This document shows, in pieces, positions 25,663 through 34,505 of a stretch of 64,000 nucleotides of DNA. The translations under genes were made by a program, and so were the position numbers. Location: assembly GCA_016719535.1 (NCBI GenBank), contig JADJYX010000017.1, positions 62,001 to 126,000 on the forward strand, written 5' to 3'. Positions within the stretch are counted from its first letter, which is position 1, and every line of letters starts with the position of its first letter. This DNA is from Rubrivivax sp. (GTDB taxonomy: Bacteria > Pseudomonadota > Gammaproteobacteria > Burkholderiales > Burkholderiaceae_C). The notes below the pieces were generated by a model. It ran no database searches and was not told the origin of the DNA. It saw nothing but the letters and a program-made list of their open reading frames with translations.

Positions 25663-26466
25663 TCAACCCTGGCCGCCGATGGGCGGCACCGCGGCCATGC
25701 CGGCCAGCACCTCGGCCGCGTGATAGGCGCGCACCGGCGATCCCCTGCGCTGCAGCTTGCCGGCCATGTTCATCAGGCAGCCGAGGTCGCCGCCGAGCAG
25801 CACCTGCGCACCGCTGCGCTCGATCGCATCGGCCTTCTCCGTCACCACCGCATTCGAGATGGCCGGGTATTTGACGCAGAAGGTGCCGCCGAATCCGCAG
25901 CAGACATCGTTGCCCTCCAGCGGCTTCATCTCGACGCCGGCCACGGCGCCGAGCAAGGCGCGCGGCTGTTCGAAGACACCCAGCTCGCGCAGGCCCGAGC
26001 AGCTGTCGTGGTAGGCGACGGTGGCGGGCCAGCTGACGCCGCGCGGCCGGTAGTGCATGACGTCGACGAGAAAGCTCATCAGCTCATGGGTGCGCTCGCC
26101 CAGGCGACGCGCGCGTTCGGCCCAGGCCGGATCGTCGGCCAGCGCCTGCGGGTAGTGCGCCCGCGTCATGCCGATGCACGAGCCCGAGGGCCCGACCACG
26201 TAGTCGTAGGGCTCGAAGATCTGGATGAAGCGCCGCGCCAGCACCGCCGCATCGCGGGTATCGCCGCTGTTGAAGGCCGGCTGTCCGCAGCAGGTCTGCT
26301 GCATCGGCACCTCCACCCGGCAGCCGGCATCCTGCAGCAGTTTCAGCGCCGCAAAACCGACATTGGGACGCATCGCATCGACCAGGCAGGTGACGAACAG
26401 CGCGACGCGAGGTGCCGCTGTCGGCTTCGGTGGCACAGGTGAACCGGCCATGGTTGGGCTCTCCAT
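25663..26466 (-). CDS. lutA: (Fe-S)-binding protein LutA
   Basis: A 267-residue protein with two cysteine-rich CCG domains: the first with VPMQQTCCGQPAFNSGD, the second with YHDSCSGLRELG and VCCGFGGTFCVKYPAIS. This is the CCG/heterodisulfide-reductase type seen in LutA and GlcF. It lies 15 bases after lldP, so uptake and oxidation share one transcript. ATG 26466 or 26451 are both possible. Confidence 0.94.
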   Translation of the reverse strand: MESPTMAGSPVPPKPTAAPRVALFVTCLVDAMRPNVGFAALKLLQDAGCRVEVPMQQTCCGQPAFNSGDTRDAAVLARRFIQIFEPYDYVVGPSGSCIGMTRAHYPQALADDPAWAERARRLGERTHELMSFLVDVMHYRPRGVSWPATVAYHDSCSGLRELGVFEQPRALLGAVAGVEMKPLEGNDVCCGFGGTFCVKYPAISNAVVTEKADAIERSGAQVLLGGDLGCLMNMAGKLQRRGSPVRAYHAAEVLAGMAAVPPIGGQG

Positions 26467-26481
26467 CGAAGCGGCTGCGCT

Positions 26482-28185
26482 TCAGGGCAGTTTGACGCCG
26501 AGCAGCGGATCGCCCCAGTTCACCACGTGCATCGCCACCATGGCCAGGGCGCCGCTGACGGCCACATAGTAGATCGTCGGCATGACGGTGCGGCGCAGGG
26601 TCTGCCCTTCGCGCCCCATCAGCCCCACGGTCGCCGACGCCGCCACCACGTTGTGGATGGCGATCATGTTGCCTGCCGCGGCGCCGATCGACTGTGCGGC
26701 CACCATCGTCGCGCCGCTGACGCCCAGCGCCTGCGCCACGCTGTATTGATACTGGCTCAGCATGAGGTTGGACACGGTATTCGAGCCCGCCAGGAAGGCA
26801 CCGAGCGCACCCACGGTGGGTGCAAAGAAGGGATAGACGTCGCCGACCGAGCCCGCGACCCAGGTCGCCATCGAGATCGGCATGCTCGCCAGTTGATTTG
26901 CGTTGACGCCGGACTGGATCATGATGCGCACCATCGGCACCGTGAAGACGAGCACGAAGCCGGCACCGAGCAAGGTGCCGCCGGATTCGCGCACGCCCTT
27001 CATGAAGTCCGACAGCGCCATGCGGTGCAGCACGATCGTCACCAGACAGACGAAGACGAGCACGCCGCCAGGCAGGTACAGCGGCTGGAAACTGCCGCTG
27101 ATGCCGGTCTCGCCGAGGATGTTCGTGGTGCTCCAGGCGACCGAGAGCAGCGCGCTCTTGAAGTCCGGCAGGGTGCGGCTCAGCACCAGGATCAGCGCCA
27201 GCAGCCCATACGGCACCCAGGCCAGTGCCGTGGGAATGCGGCGGCTGCCGAGTTCGTCGAGCTTCATCTCGATGTTGCCCATCCACTCCTGCGGCCAATC
27301 CTTCGGGTCGGCGAAGTCCCAGCTCTTCTTCGGCACCAGGAAGCCGGCCCGCGCGGCCACGGTGGCCAGCGCGAGGCCCAGCAGGCCGCCCAGCAGCGAA
27401 GGGAATTCCGGGCCCAGGAATCGCCCCGCCAGCCCGTAGGGCACGGTGAAGGCGAAGGCGGCAAACAGCGCGAACGGTACCGCCGGCAGCGCTTCGGTCC
27501 ACGACCGGTTACGGCCGAAGAAGCGCGTCATGAAGAAGACCAGGAAGACCGGGATCAGCGTGCCGGCGATGGCGTGGCCGAGCGCCACCCGCTCCACCAC
27601 GAGATCGAAGAAGTCGGCCCAGCCCAGCCCCTGCGCCTGCAGCGCCTGCGTCATGGATTCGCGCTGCAGCCCGCCCTGCACGCCGACGATCAGCGGCGTG
27701 CCGACGGCGCCGAAGGACACCGGCGTCGACTGGATGATCATGCCGAACATCACCGCCGACAGTGCCGGAAAACCCACCGCCACCATCAGCGGCCCGGCCA
27801 CCGCGGCCGGCGTGCCGAAGCCCGAGGCACCCTCGATAAAGCAGCCGAAGAGCCAGGCGATCAGGATCACCTGGACGCGGCGATCGGGACTGATGCGCGC
27901 AAAGCCGCTGCGGATGCTGGCGATGCCACCCGAGTGCTTGAGCGTATTGAGCAGCAGCAGCGCGCCGAAGATGATCCACAGCACCTGCGCCGTGATGATG
28001 ATGCCCTCCAGCGTGGCGGCGGCGATGCGGTTGAAGCTCACGCCCCAGGCAGCGAACGCGATCACGGCCGTGACCCCATAGACCAGCGGCATCGCCTTCC
28101 TGGCCGACCAGCCGAGGCCGACCAGCAGGATGCCGGCGAGGGCGATCGGGGTGAATGCCAGCAATGCCTGCAGACCCAGCGCCAT
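26482..28185 (-). CDS. lldP: L-lactate permease
   Basis: A 567-residue inner-membrane transporter of the LldP family, with about a dozen hydrophobic segments. Family sequences seen: GFGTPAAVAGPLMVAVGFP, TPVSFGAVGTPLIVG and the C-terminal VGALGAFLAGSNTVSNLM and GAAAGNMIAIHNVVAA. It is expected to bring in L-lactate and possibly glycolate by proton symport. AAGGAG lies 8 bases before ATG 28185. It heads the lldP-lutABC operon. No LutR/LldR regulator gene is adjacent. Confidence 0.96.
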   Translation of the reverse strand: MALGLQALLAFTPIALAGILLVGLGWSARKAMPLVYGVTAVIAFAAWGVSFNRIAAATLEGIIITAQVLWIIFGALLLLNTLKHSGGIASIRSGFARISPDRRVQVILIAWLFGCFIEGASGFGTPAAVAGPLMVAVGFPALSAVMFGMIIQSTPVSFGAVGTPLIVGVQGGLQRESMTQALQAQGLGWADFFDLVVERVALGHAIAGTLIPVFLVFFMTRFFGRNRSWTEALPAVPFALFAAFAFTVPYGLAGRFLGPEFPSLLGGLLGLALATVAARAGFLVPKKSWDFADPKDWPQEWMGNIEMKLDELGSRRIPTALAWVPYGLLALILVLSRTLPDFKSALLSVAWSTTNILGETGISGSFQPLYLPGGVLVFVCLVTIVLHRMALSDFMKGVRESGGTLLGAGFVLVFTVPMVRIMIQSGVNANQLASMPISMATWVAGSVGDVYPFFAPTVGALGAFLAGSNTVSNLMLSQYQYSVAQALGVSGATMVAAQSIGAAAGNMIAIHNVVAASATVGLMGREGQTLRRTVMPTIYYVAVSGALAMVAMHVVNWGDPLLGVKLP

Positions 28186-28269
28186 GTTGTGTCTCCTTCG
28201 GGTTTGTCGAAGGGTGGCGATTCGGCCCCGCTCAGCGCCTCAAGGCCACCAGCACCAGGCAAGCATCCT

Positions 28270-28557
28270 CTAGGCGGCGCCGAAGAGCAAGCGGCTGTTG
28301 TCGCTGCAGAAGAGCGGGTTGTCCGCGCCGGCATCGCCGCTGGCGATGCCGGCGCCGGTGGCGCGGAAGTCCTCGCTGATCTCGTCCATCTCGAGCACGA
28401 TGTCGCACGCCACCCTGGCCTCGGCCGGCAGCACGTCGCCGAAGCCGCCGTCGATGGCGCTGATGCAGTTGCGGCTCAGCGCCCGGCACAGCTCGTGGCT
28501 CGGCATCGCGCCCGCCATCCCCCTCTTCACCAGCTCGGGCGACTTGCGGCGCGTCAA
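28270..28557 (-). CDS. Small protein of unknown function upstream of lldP
   Basis: I do not recognise this 95-residue protein. The frame looks coding: nearly every codon ends in G or C and the composition is balanced, with RNCISAIDGGFGDVLP in the middle and ADNPLFCSDNSRLLFGAA at the end. No signal peptide or membrane segment. The longest frame starts at TTG 28557; ATG 28518 (MAGAMPSHEL) or 28506 are alternatives, none with a clear ribosome-binding site. It is on the same strand as lldP, 84 bases upstream of it. Confidence 0.5.
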   Translation of the reverse strand: MTRRKSPELVKRGMAGAMPSHELCRALSRNCISAIDGGFGDVLPAEARVACDIVLEMDEISEDFRATGAGIASGDAGADNPLFCSDNSRLLFGAA

Positions 28558-28648
28558 GACCGTTTACCGGCCGGCAACAGCGCGTGCAAGCGCGGGCAAC
28601 CGCACGATCGCATGCTCGGGGGGTCGCCACCCGAGACCTGGAGCATCC

Positions 28649-29158
28649 ATGCGCATCGCCCGAGAATGGGCCACCCCCCTGACCATCGGCAGCTTTGCCG
28701 CCATCGCGGTGACCGGGGTGTTGATGTTCTTTCATGTCGACAGCGGCCTGAACAAGGCCGTGCACGAATGGGTGAGCTGGCTGCTGGTGATCGGCGTGGC
28801 GCTGCACGTGGTCGCCAATGTCGCGAGCTTCAAGCGCTACTTCACGCAGGCACGGGCGCGCTGGCTCATCGGCGGCGGCCTGCTCGTGCTGGCGCTGTCG
28901 TTCGCACCGCTGGGCGGCAGCAGCGAACCGCCCTTCGTCGGCCCGCTGAAGGTGCTGGCCGCAGCACCGCTGCCCACCCTGGCCCAGCTGGCCGGCGTCA
29001 GCACCGCGCAGATGCGCGATCGGCTGCGGGCTGCCGGCCTGGCGCCTGCCGGCGACGCCGACAGCGTGCAATCGCTGGCCGGTCCCGATCTGCGCCGCCA
29101 GGTTGGCGTGCTGCGCCGGGTGCTGGTGCCGGGTCCGGCGCCGACCGCCGGCGGATAA
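28649..29158 (+). CDS. DUF4405 membrane protein
   Basis: A 169-residue protein with three hydrophobic helices: about 8-29 (PLTIGSFAAIAVTGVLMFFH), 40-60 (WVSWLLVIGVALHVVANVAS) and 73-88. Histidines in the first two helices (FFH, GVALHVVAN) suit haem binding, as in DUF4405 / cytochrome b-like small membrane proteins. The C-terminal half is soluble, helical and possibly a repressor-like or sensor segment (AQLAGVSTAQMRDRLRAAG). ATG 28649 is used. It lies 32 bases upstream of serB. Function is unknown. Confidence 0.7.
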   Translation: MRIAREWATPLTIGSFAAIAVTGVLMFFHVDSGLNKAVHEWVSWLLVIGVALHVVANVASFKRYFTQARARWLIGGGLLVLALSFAPLGGSSEPPFVGPLKVLAAAPLPTLAQLAGVSTAQMRDRLRAAGLAPAGDADSVQSLAGPDLRRQVGVLRRVLVPGPAPTAGG

Positions 29159-29190
29159 CATCGGCGGCCCTGCCGCAGCCGCCTGCCCCG

Positions 29191-29913
29191 ATGCCCGCCA
29201 CCGAAGTCCTGCCCGGCCTGCTGGTCCGCGGCTTTGCGCCGCCGCTGGCGCTGGCCGATTACAAGCTGATCGCCTTCGACATGGATTCGACGCTGATCAG
29301 CATCGAGTGCATCGACGAGATCGCGCGCCTGGCCGGCCGCTACGACGAGGTGGCCGAGATCACCGAAGCCGCGATGCGCGGCGAGATCACCGACTACAAG
29401 GACAGCCTGCGCCGCCGCGTGGCGCTGCTGGCCGGCGTCAAGGTCGACGCGCTGCAGCGCGTCTACGACGAGCGGCTGCAGCTCAACCCCGGCGTCGAGG
29501 CCTTCGTGCGCGCCTGCCAGGCCGCCGGGCTGAAGACGCTGCTGATCAGCGGCGGCTTCACCTTCTTCAGCGAACGCATCCGCCACCGGCTGGGGCTGGA
29601 CTTCGCGCGCGCCAACGCCCTGGGCGTCGCCGGCGGCAAGCTCACCGGCACGCTGTTCGACCGCCCCTGGGGCGATATCGTCGACGGCGCCGAGAAGAAG
29701 CGCGTGCTGCTCGAGGTGGCCGAATTGATGGGCATCGAGACCGGCCAGTGCATTGCGGTGGGCGACGGCGCCAACGACCTGCCGATGATGCTGGCCGCCG
29801 GGCTGTCGATCGCCTACCACCCGAAACCAGCGGTGCGCGAGCAGGCGATGATCAGCATCGAGAGCGGCGGCATGGACCGCGCGCTCGAGTTGTTCAACGT
29901 CGATCGCGGCTGA
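29191..29913 (+). CDS. serB: Phosphoserine phosphatase
   Basis: A 240-residue HAD phosphatase for the last step of serine synthesis. The catalytic motif is FDMDSTLIS (D30 nucleophile, D32), followed by CIDEIARLAGRYDEVAEIT, motif II in LISGGFTFFSERI, and motif III/IV in AVGDGANDLPMMLAAG. It lacks the N-terminal ACT-like extension of E. coli SerB. The 3' end overlaps the convergent CorA-like gene by 20 bases. Confidence 0.95.
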   Translation: MPATEVLPGLLVRGFAPPLALADYKLIAFDMDSTLISIECIDEIARLAGRYDEVAEITEAAMRGEITDYKDSLRRRVALLAGVKVDALQRVYDERLQLNPGVEAFVRACQAAGLKTLLISGGFTFFSERIRHRLGLDFARANALGVAGGKLTGTLFDRPWGDIVDGAEKKRVLLEVAELMGIETGQCIAVGDGANDLPMMLAAGLSIAYHPKPAVREQAMISIESGGMDRALELFNVDRG

Positions 29914-31534
29914 AGACCGCCAGCAGCGAAGCCGCCTTGCGCCACGCCGGCAGGCGTTCGTCGGACAGCGCATCCAGAAAGTCCGACAGCCGCTTGCTGC
30001 GCACGACCGTGAAGACCGTCAGCGCGATGGTCGCCACCGCCACGGCACCGAAGATGAGCAGGCGCCGCAGCAGCGGCTGCTCGGCCTCGGCGATGAGGTT
30101 GATGCCCAGGAAGCCGGTGGTGATGGTGCCGATGAGGCCGAAGATCGTCACCACCGTCAGCCGCACCACGGTATTGGCCTGTCGGCGCAGGCTGTCGGCG
30201 TCGAGGTAGGTATTCATGTCGGCGGTGCGGTCCTTGACCTCGGCGTACAGCGCGTCGAGCTCGAGGTGGCGCGCGGTCAGGCGGAACAGCGCGCGCACCT
30301 GGGCCTGCTCGCTGATCTCGTGGAACCAGTAGCGGTGCGTGAAGCGCAGGAAGCTCTCGAAACTGCGCCTGATCGTGCGCTTGAAGCGCTTGACCGAATC
30401 GGCGTCGCCCACGTCCAGCCGCTCCAGCGCGTCGACCAGGCGATCGGAAAACATCAGCAGTGCCGCCTTCTGCACATGGGCGATGAGAAAGAGCAGGAAG
30501 TGCTGGTGCCGGAATTGCGCCAGCACGCCGCGCTCGGCGCAGCGGAAGAATTCGCGCTGCGCGTCGCCTACCACCACCAGCGCGTGCCCGTTGCCCATGT
30601 AGCGCGTGTGCGGCGCGGCACCTGCATCCGACCAGAAGCGGTCGTAGCAGTGGCGCTGCTCGAAGTCGCGCAGGGGGTCCTCGGCGTAGGGCGTGGCGTG
30701 ATCGCGACCGGCACCGGTGACCAGGCCCAGGCGGACGAAGTCGGCGCGGCTCAGGCGGCGCGGGTCGTCCAGCGCCAGGTAGGCCATCGTCGGCATGCGG
30801 TGGTACTCGATCTGACGGTAGCGCAGCGCGCCGGCATCCGGCGACAGCTCGGGCACCAGCGGCTCGAGCACGAAGGCCCAGTGCGCCGCGATCAGCGGCG
30901 CACGGTGCCGGGCCACGAAGGCCAGGAACGGCTCGCGCTGCTGTGCGTCGGAGCGCGCCAGCACGCGGCCGTCGGCGGCCAGCCATTCGAGATCGAACAG
31001 GCAGTGCTGGGCGCGCCCGTCGGCGTCCCAGGCGCCCGGGTAGCCGCGGCCCAGGCGGTACATCAGCTCCTGCACAAGCGCCAGCGGGATGTCCTTGCCC
31101 GAGACCTCGACATTGAGCAGCACGAGGTCGAGGTCATAGAAGAAATAGAGGTCGACATGCTCGACCTCGAGTTGCAGCGCCGGCGTGCCGGGCTGCACCA
31201 CGGCGCGCGCGGCCGTGATGTCCCGGCGGCGGAAGACGCGCATCGGCGAGCCGCGGCGCACGCTCTGGCCGTCGTCGTCGTCGCTGCCGCCGCGCCGCGC
31301 CTCGCCGTAGAGAAAGCGCTGCACATAGGGCAGGAAGGTCACGAATTCGCTGTAGTGCCGCTCCTCCAGCGGCGTGGCGGGGTCGAATTCGTCGGCCACC
31401 TCGTGCCACGGGCCGTCGGCCGGCAGATGCTCCCAGGGCCGCGCAGGCCCCAGCTCGCGCTGCGGCACCAGCTGCAACGGCCACAGCAAGGCCTGCCTGA
31501 AGTCACGCACCAGCATGTCTTGCGTGGCCGGCAT
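29894..31534 (-). CDS. CorA/ZntB-like membrane protein with long soluble N-terminus
   Basis: A 546-residue protein. The C-terminal ~100 residues have the CorA superfamily layout: a long helix, two membrane helices (LTVVTIFGLIGTITTGFLGI and LLIFGAVAVATIALTVFTVV) and, at the end of the first, GIN in place of the CorA GMN motif; GIN is known from ZntB. The first ~400 residues are a large charged domain (ALQLEVEHVDLYFFYDLDLV, YHRMPTMAYLAL) much longer than in CorA. Metal transport is plausible but not shown. It starts 30 bases after the TRAP permease stop and may share its transcript. Confidence 0.75.
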   Translation of the reverse strand: MPATQDMLVRDFRQALLWPLQLVPQRELGPARPWEHLPADGPWHEVADEFDPATPLEERHYSEFVTFLPYVQRFLYGEARRGGSDDDDGQSVRRGSPMRVFRRRDITAARAVVQPGTPALQLEVEHVDLYFFYDLDLVLLNVEVSGKDIPLALVQELMYRLGRGYPGAWDADGRAQHCLFDLEWLAADGRVLARSDAQQREPFLAFVARHRAPLIAAHWAFVLEPLVPELSPDAGALRYRQIEYHRMPTMAYLALDDPRRLSRADFVRLGLVTGAGRDHATPYAEDPLRDFEQRHCYDRFWSDAGAAPHTRYMGNGHALVVVGDAQREFFRCAERGVLAQFRHQHFLLFLIAHVQKAALLMFSDRLVDALERLDVGDADSVKRFKRTIRRSFESFLRFTHRYWFHEISEQAQVRALFRLTARHLELDALYAEVKDRTADMNTYLDADSLRRQANTVVRLTVVTIFGLIGTITTGFLGINLIAEAEQPLLRRLLIFGAVAVATIALTVFTVVRSKRLSDFLDALSDERLPAWRKAASLLAVFSRDRR

Positions 31535-31564
31535 GCCAGGCTCGCTTCATGTCTTCACAAGCGC

Positions 31565-33379
31565 TCAGTCGCCGCTCGCGGCCGGTACCCCACGCGCGCG
31601 TTGACGCCATTGGCCCAACACCACCGCCAGCACCAGCACGGCACCCGCCACGTCGGTCGCCCAGCCCGGCTTGATGAGCAGCAGTGCCGCCGCCACCAGC
31701 ACCACGCGCTGCCAGGCGCTGCAGGGTTGCAGCAGGTAGCCGAACAGGCCCGCGGCCAGCAGCACGCAGCCGATGGCGGCGCTGACCACCGCGCTGGCCA
31801 CCGTGGTCCACGGACCGATCATCAGCAGCGCCGGCTCGTAGACGAACATGAAGGGCACGATGAAACCGGCGGCGCCGATGCGCATGGCCTGCCAGCCGGT
31901 CTCCCACATGCCGGCCTTGGCCAGACCGGCGGCCGCGAACACCGCCAGCGCCACCGGCGGCGTGATGGCCGACAGCACCGCGAAATAGAGCGCGAACAGG
32001 TGCGCCGCCGGCGTCTGCACGCCCAGCTTGACGAGCGCCGGCACCAGCAGCGACACCATCACGATATAGGCCGGCGTGGTGGGCATGCCCATGCCCAGCA
32101 CGATGCCGGCCACGGCGGTGAGCAGCAGCGCCAGCAGCAAGGTGTTCTGCGCCAGCGCGATGACGACCTGGGTGAAACTGATGCCCACGCCGGTGAGCGC
32201 GATGACGCCGATGACGATGCCGGCACAGGCACAGGCCATGGCCACCGACAGCGCGTCGCGCGCGCCGCCCTGCAGGCCCTCGATGACGCTGTGCCAGCCG
32301 ATGCCTTCGCGCGTGGTCTTGCGCAGCAGCGCCACCGGCAGGCAGCTGACGGCGCCGGCCAGCGCGCACAGCGGCGCCGAGAACGACAGCGACATGCCGC
32401 CCAGCACCACGCCGATGGGGATGAACAGGTGGCCGCGCTCGGCCAGCACCGCGCCCAGGCGCGGCAGCTCGCTGCGCGGCAGGCCCATCAGGCCCGAGCG
32501 CTTGGCATGGAAGTGCACGGCCGCGAAGACGGCGGCATAGAACAGCAGCGCCGGGATCCAGGCCCACAGCGTGACCTGGAAATAGCTCACCGCCAGGTAT
32601 TCGGCCATCACGAAGGCGGCGGCGCCCATGATGGGCGGCATGATCTGGCCGCCGGTGGAGGCCGTGGCCTCGACGCCGGCGGCAAACGAGGGCTTGAAGC
32701 CGCTGCGCTTCATCAGCGGGATGGCGATCGGCCCGTCGACCATGACGTTGGCGACCGCGCTGCCCGAGATGGTGCCGAACAGGCTGGAGCTGACCACCGA
32801 CACCTTGCCCGGCCCGCCGGCCGTGTGGCCGGTGAGCGAAAGCGCGAAGTCCATGAACAGCTTGCCCGTGCCCGACTTTTCCATGAAGCTGCCGAAGAGC
32901 ACGAAGACGATCACGTAGGTGGCCGAGACACCGAGCGTGGAGCCGAAGATGCCCTCGGTCGACAGGTACATCTGCTCCAGCAGCACCTGCAGCTTGATGT
33001 CGGTGCCCAGCATCGCATAGCCGAGGAAGACCATCGCGGTGATCGGCAACGCCCAGCCGATGACGCGCCGCGTGGCGTCCAGCACCAGCAGCACGGCCAG
33101 CACCGCCATCACCTGGTCGCGCAGCGTCAGGTCGTCGATATAGATGATGCGGTTGGTGATGCTCTGGTAGGTGACGAAGATGTGCCCGACCACCGCCGCG
33201 CTGAGCACGATCAGCGCGGCGTCGATCCACCACCAGCGGCGCTCGCCGTCGGCCGTGCGCGCCACCGGAAACAGCAGATAGACCAGCACCAGCGCAAAGA
33301 GCAGGTGCATGCCGCGGAAGATCAGCGCCTCGGGTGGCGCCATCGCGGTCGCCCACACGTGGTAGAGCGACATCGCCAC
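31565..33379 (-). CDS. TRAP transporter fused permease (DctQM type)
   Basis: A roughly 604-residue membrane protein combining the small and large TRAP permease subunits, as usual with TAXI-type binding proteins. Signatures are GTGKLFMDFALSLTGHTAGGPGK, SGSAVANVMVDGPIAIPLMKR, EATASTGGQIMPPIMGAAAF and GMGMPTTPAYIVMVSLLVPAL. ATG 33379 begins inside what looks like the first conserved helix (LGAAVAVAMSLYHVW), so the true start may be GTG 33385 or a CTG further up; the frame is open back to the SBP stop. Substrate unknown, probably a dicarboxylate or amino acid. Confidence 0.92.
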   Translation of the reverse strand: MAMSLYHVWATAMAPPEALIFRGMHLLFALVLVYLLFPVARTADGERRWWWIDAALIVLSAAVVGHIFVTYQSITNRIIYIDDLTLRDQVMAVLAVLLVLDATRRVIGWALPITAMVFLGYAMLGTDIKLQVLLEQMYLSTEGIFGSTLGVSATYVIVFVLFGSFMEKSGTGKLFMDFALSLTGHTAGGPGKVSVVSSSLFGTISGSAVANVMVDGPIAIPLMKRSGFKPSFAAGVEATASTGGQIMPPIMGAAAFVMAEYLAVSYFQVTLWAWIPALLFYAAVFAAVHFHAKRSGLMGLPRSELPRLGAVLAERGHLFIPIGVVLGGMSLSFSAPLCALAGAVSCLPVALLRKTTREGIGWHSVIEGLQGGARDALSVAMACACAGIVIGVIALTGVGISFTQVVIALAQNTLLLALLLTAVAGIVLGMGMPTTPAYIVMVSLLVPALVKLGVQTPAAHLFALYFAVLSAITPPVALAVFAAAGLAKAGMWETGWQAMRIGAAGFIVPFMFVYEPALLMIGPWTTVASAVVSAAIGCVLLAAGLFGYLLQPCSAWQRVVLVAAALLLIKPGWATDVAGAVLVLAVVLGQWRQRARGVPAASGD

Positions 33380-33466
33380 CGCGACGGCGGCACCCAGCCG
33401 GCGAGCGGCGGCGCCCAGTTCAGGCTCCGCAGCGGCGGCCGAAGAAGCTGGCGCCGGCCGCAGCCG

Positions 33467-34405
33467 TCACATCGCCCCCACTTCCTTGTAGTAGCGCGCC
33501 GCACCCGGGTGGAAGGGCACGCCGATGTCCTCGGCCATCATCTTCGGCGTCAGCCCGGCCATGGCCTTGTTGATGGCCACCATGTCGGGCAGGTTGGCGA
33601 CCATGGTCTTGACCATCGTGTAGACCTGATCGGCCGGCATCGCACACGACACCACCAGGTGCGCCGAATAGACGATGGCCTCGACATCCTTGTCCTGCTT
33701 GGGATAGGTGCCGGCCTTGATGACACCCTTGGCATAGCCGGCGTTGATCTTCTTCATGGCGGCCACGATGTCGTTGTTGACCGGCACCATGCGGATGTCG
33801 CGGCCGGCGGCCACGTCCATCACCGACGAGGCCGGGATCGTGGTGCCCAGCGTGAAGACCTGGGCCTGGCCGTCCTTGAGCATCGACGCGGCGTCGGTGT
33901 AGGAGTTGACGAAGCTGACCTTGACGTTCTCGTAGCTCATGCCCACGGCCCTGAGGATGTGCTGCGAGATCGCTTCGGCGGTATTGCCGCGCGGCTGCAC
34001 GGCGATGGTCTTGCCCTTCATGTCGGCCACCGCGTTGACGCCCGAACTGGCCAGCGCCACCATCTGGAAATACTGCGGGTACAGGTTGGCCAGCTGGCAG
34101 ACCTTGGTGACCTTCTGCGGGAACGGCGCCACGCCGTTGATGCCGTCGACCGACGAGATGCTGTTGCCGAAGCCGACATCGGCCTTGCCCTCGTCGACGC
34201 CGCGGATGTTGGCGATGCCGGCACCGGGCAGGGTCTGCACCGACAGGCCCGGGATGGCCTTCTCCCACATGTTTTTCAGCGCGCCGCCCAGCGGCACCCA
34301 GACGCCGCCCTGCGGCCCGGTCATCAGGCGGACCTGCTGGGCCTGGGCCGCACCGGCGGCAAGGGCGAGGGCGGCGGTGGCCAGGACGGCGAGGCGATGC
34401 TTCAT
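33467..34405 (-). CDS. TAXI family TRAP solute-binding protein
   Basis: A 312-residue periplasmic binding protein with signal peptide (LAVLATAALALAAGAAQAQ). TAXI marks: LMTGPQGGVWVPLGGALKN at the start, ADVGFGNSISSVDG, MKGKTIAVQPRGNTAEA, and the C-terminal GVPFHPGAARYYKEVG. It delivers an unknown substrate to the fused permease 87 bases downstream. ATG 34405 is set by the signal peptide. Confidence 0.94.
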   Translation of the reverse strand: MKHRLAVLATAALALAAGAAQAQQVRLMTGPQGGVWVPLGGALKNMWEKAIPGLSVQTLPGAGIANIRGVDEGKADVGFGNSISSVDGINGVAPFPQKVTKVCQLANLYPQYFQMVALASSGVNAVADMKGKTIAVQPRGNTAEAISQHILRAVGMSYENVKVSFVNSYTDAASMLKDGQAQVFTLGTTIPASSVMDVAAGRDIRMVPVNNDIVAAMKKINAGYAKGVIKAGTYPKQDKDVEAIVYSAHLVVSCAMPADQVYTMVKTMVANLPDMVAINKAMAGLTPKMMAEDIGVPFHPGAARYYKEVGAM

Positions 34406-34505
34406 GCGGTGTCTCCGGTACAGTCTTGTGGAACGTCGGGCGATGCTAGGACAGCAGCCGCCCGGGCCGCGATCCGCACAAACGTGGAGTCCGGGCGGCG
34501 CGAGC

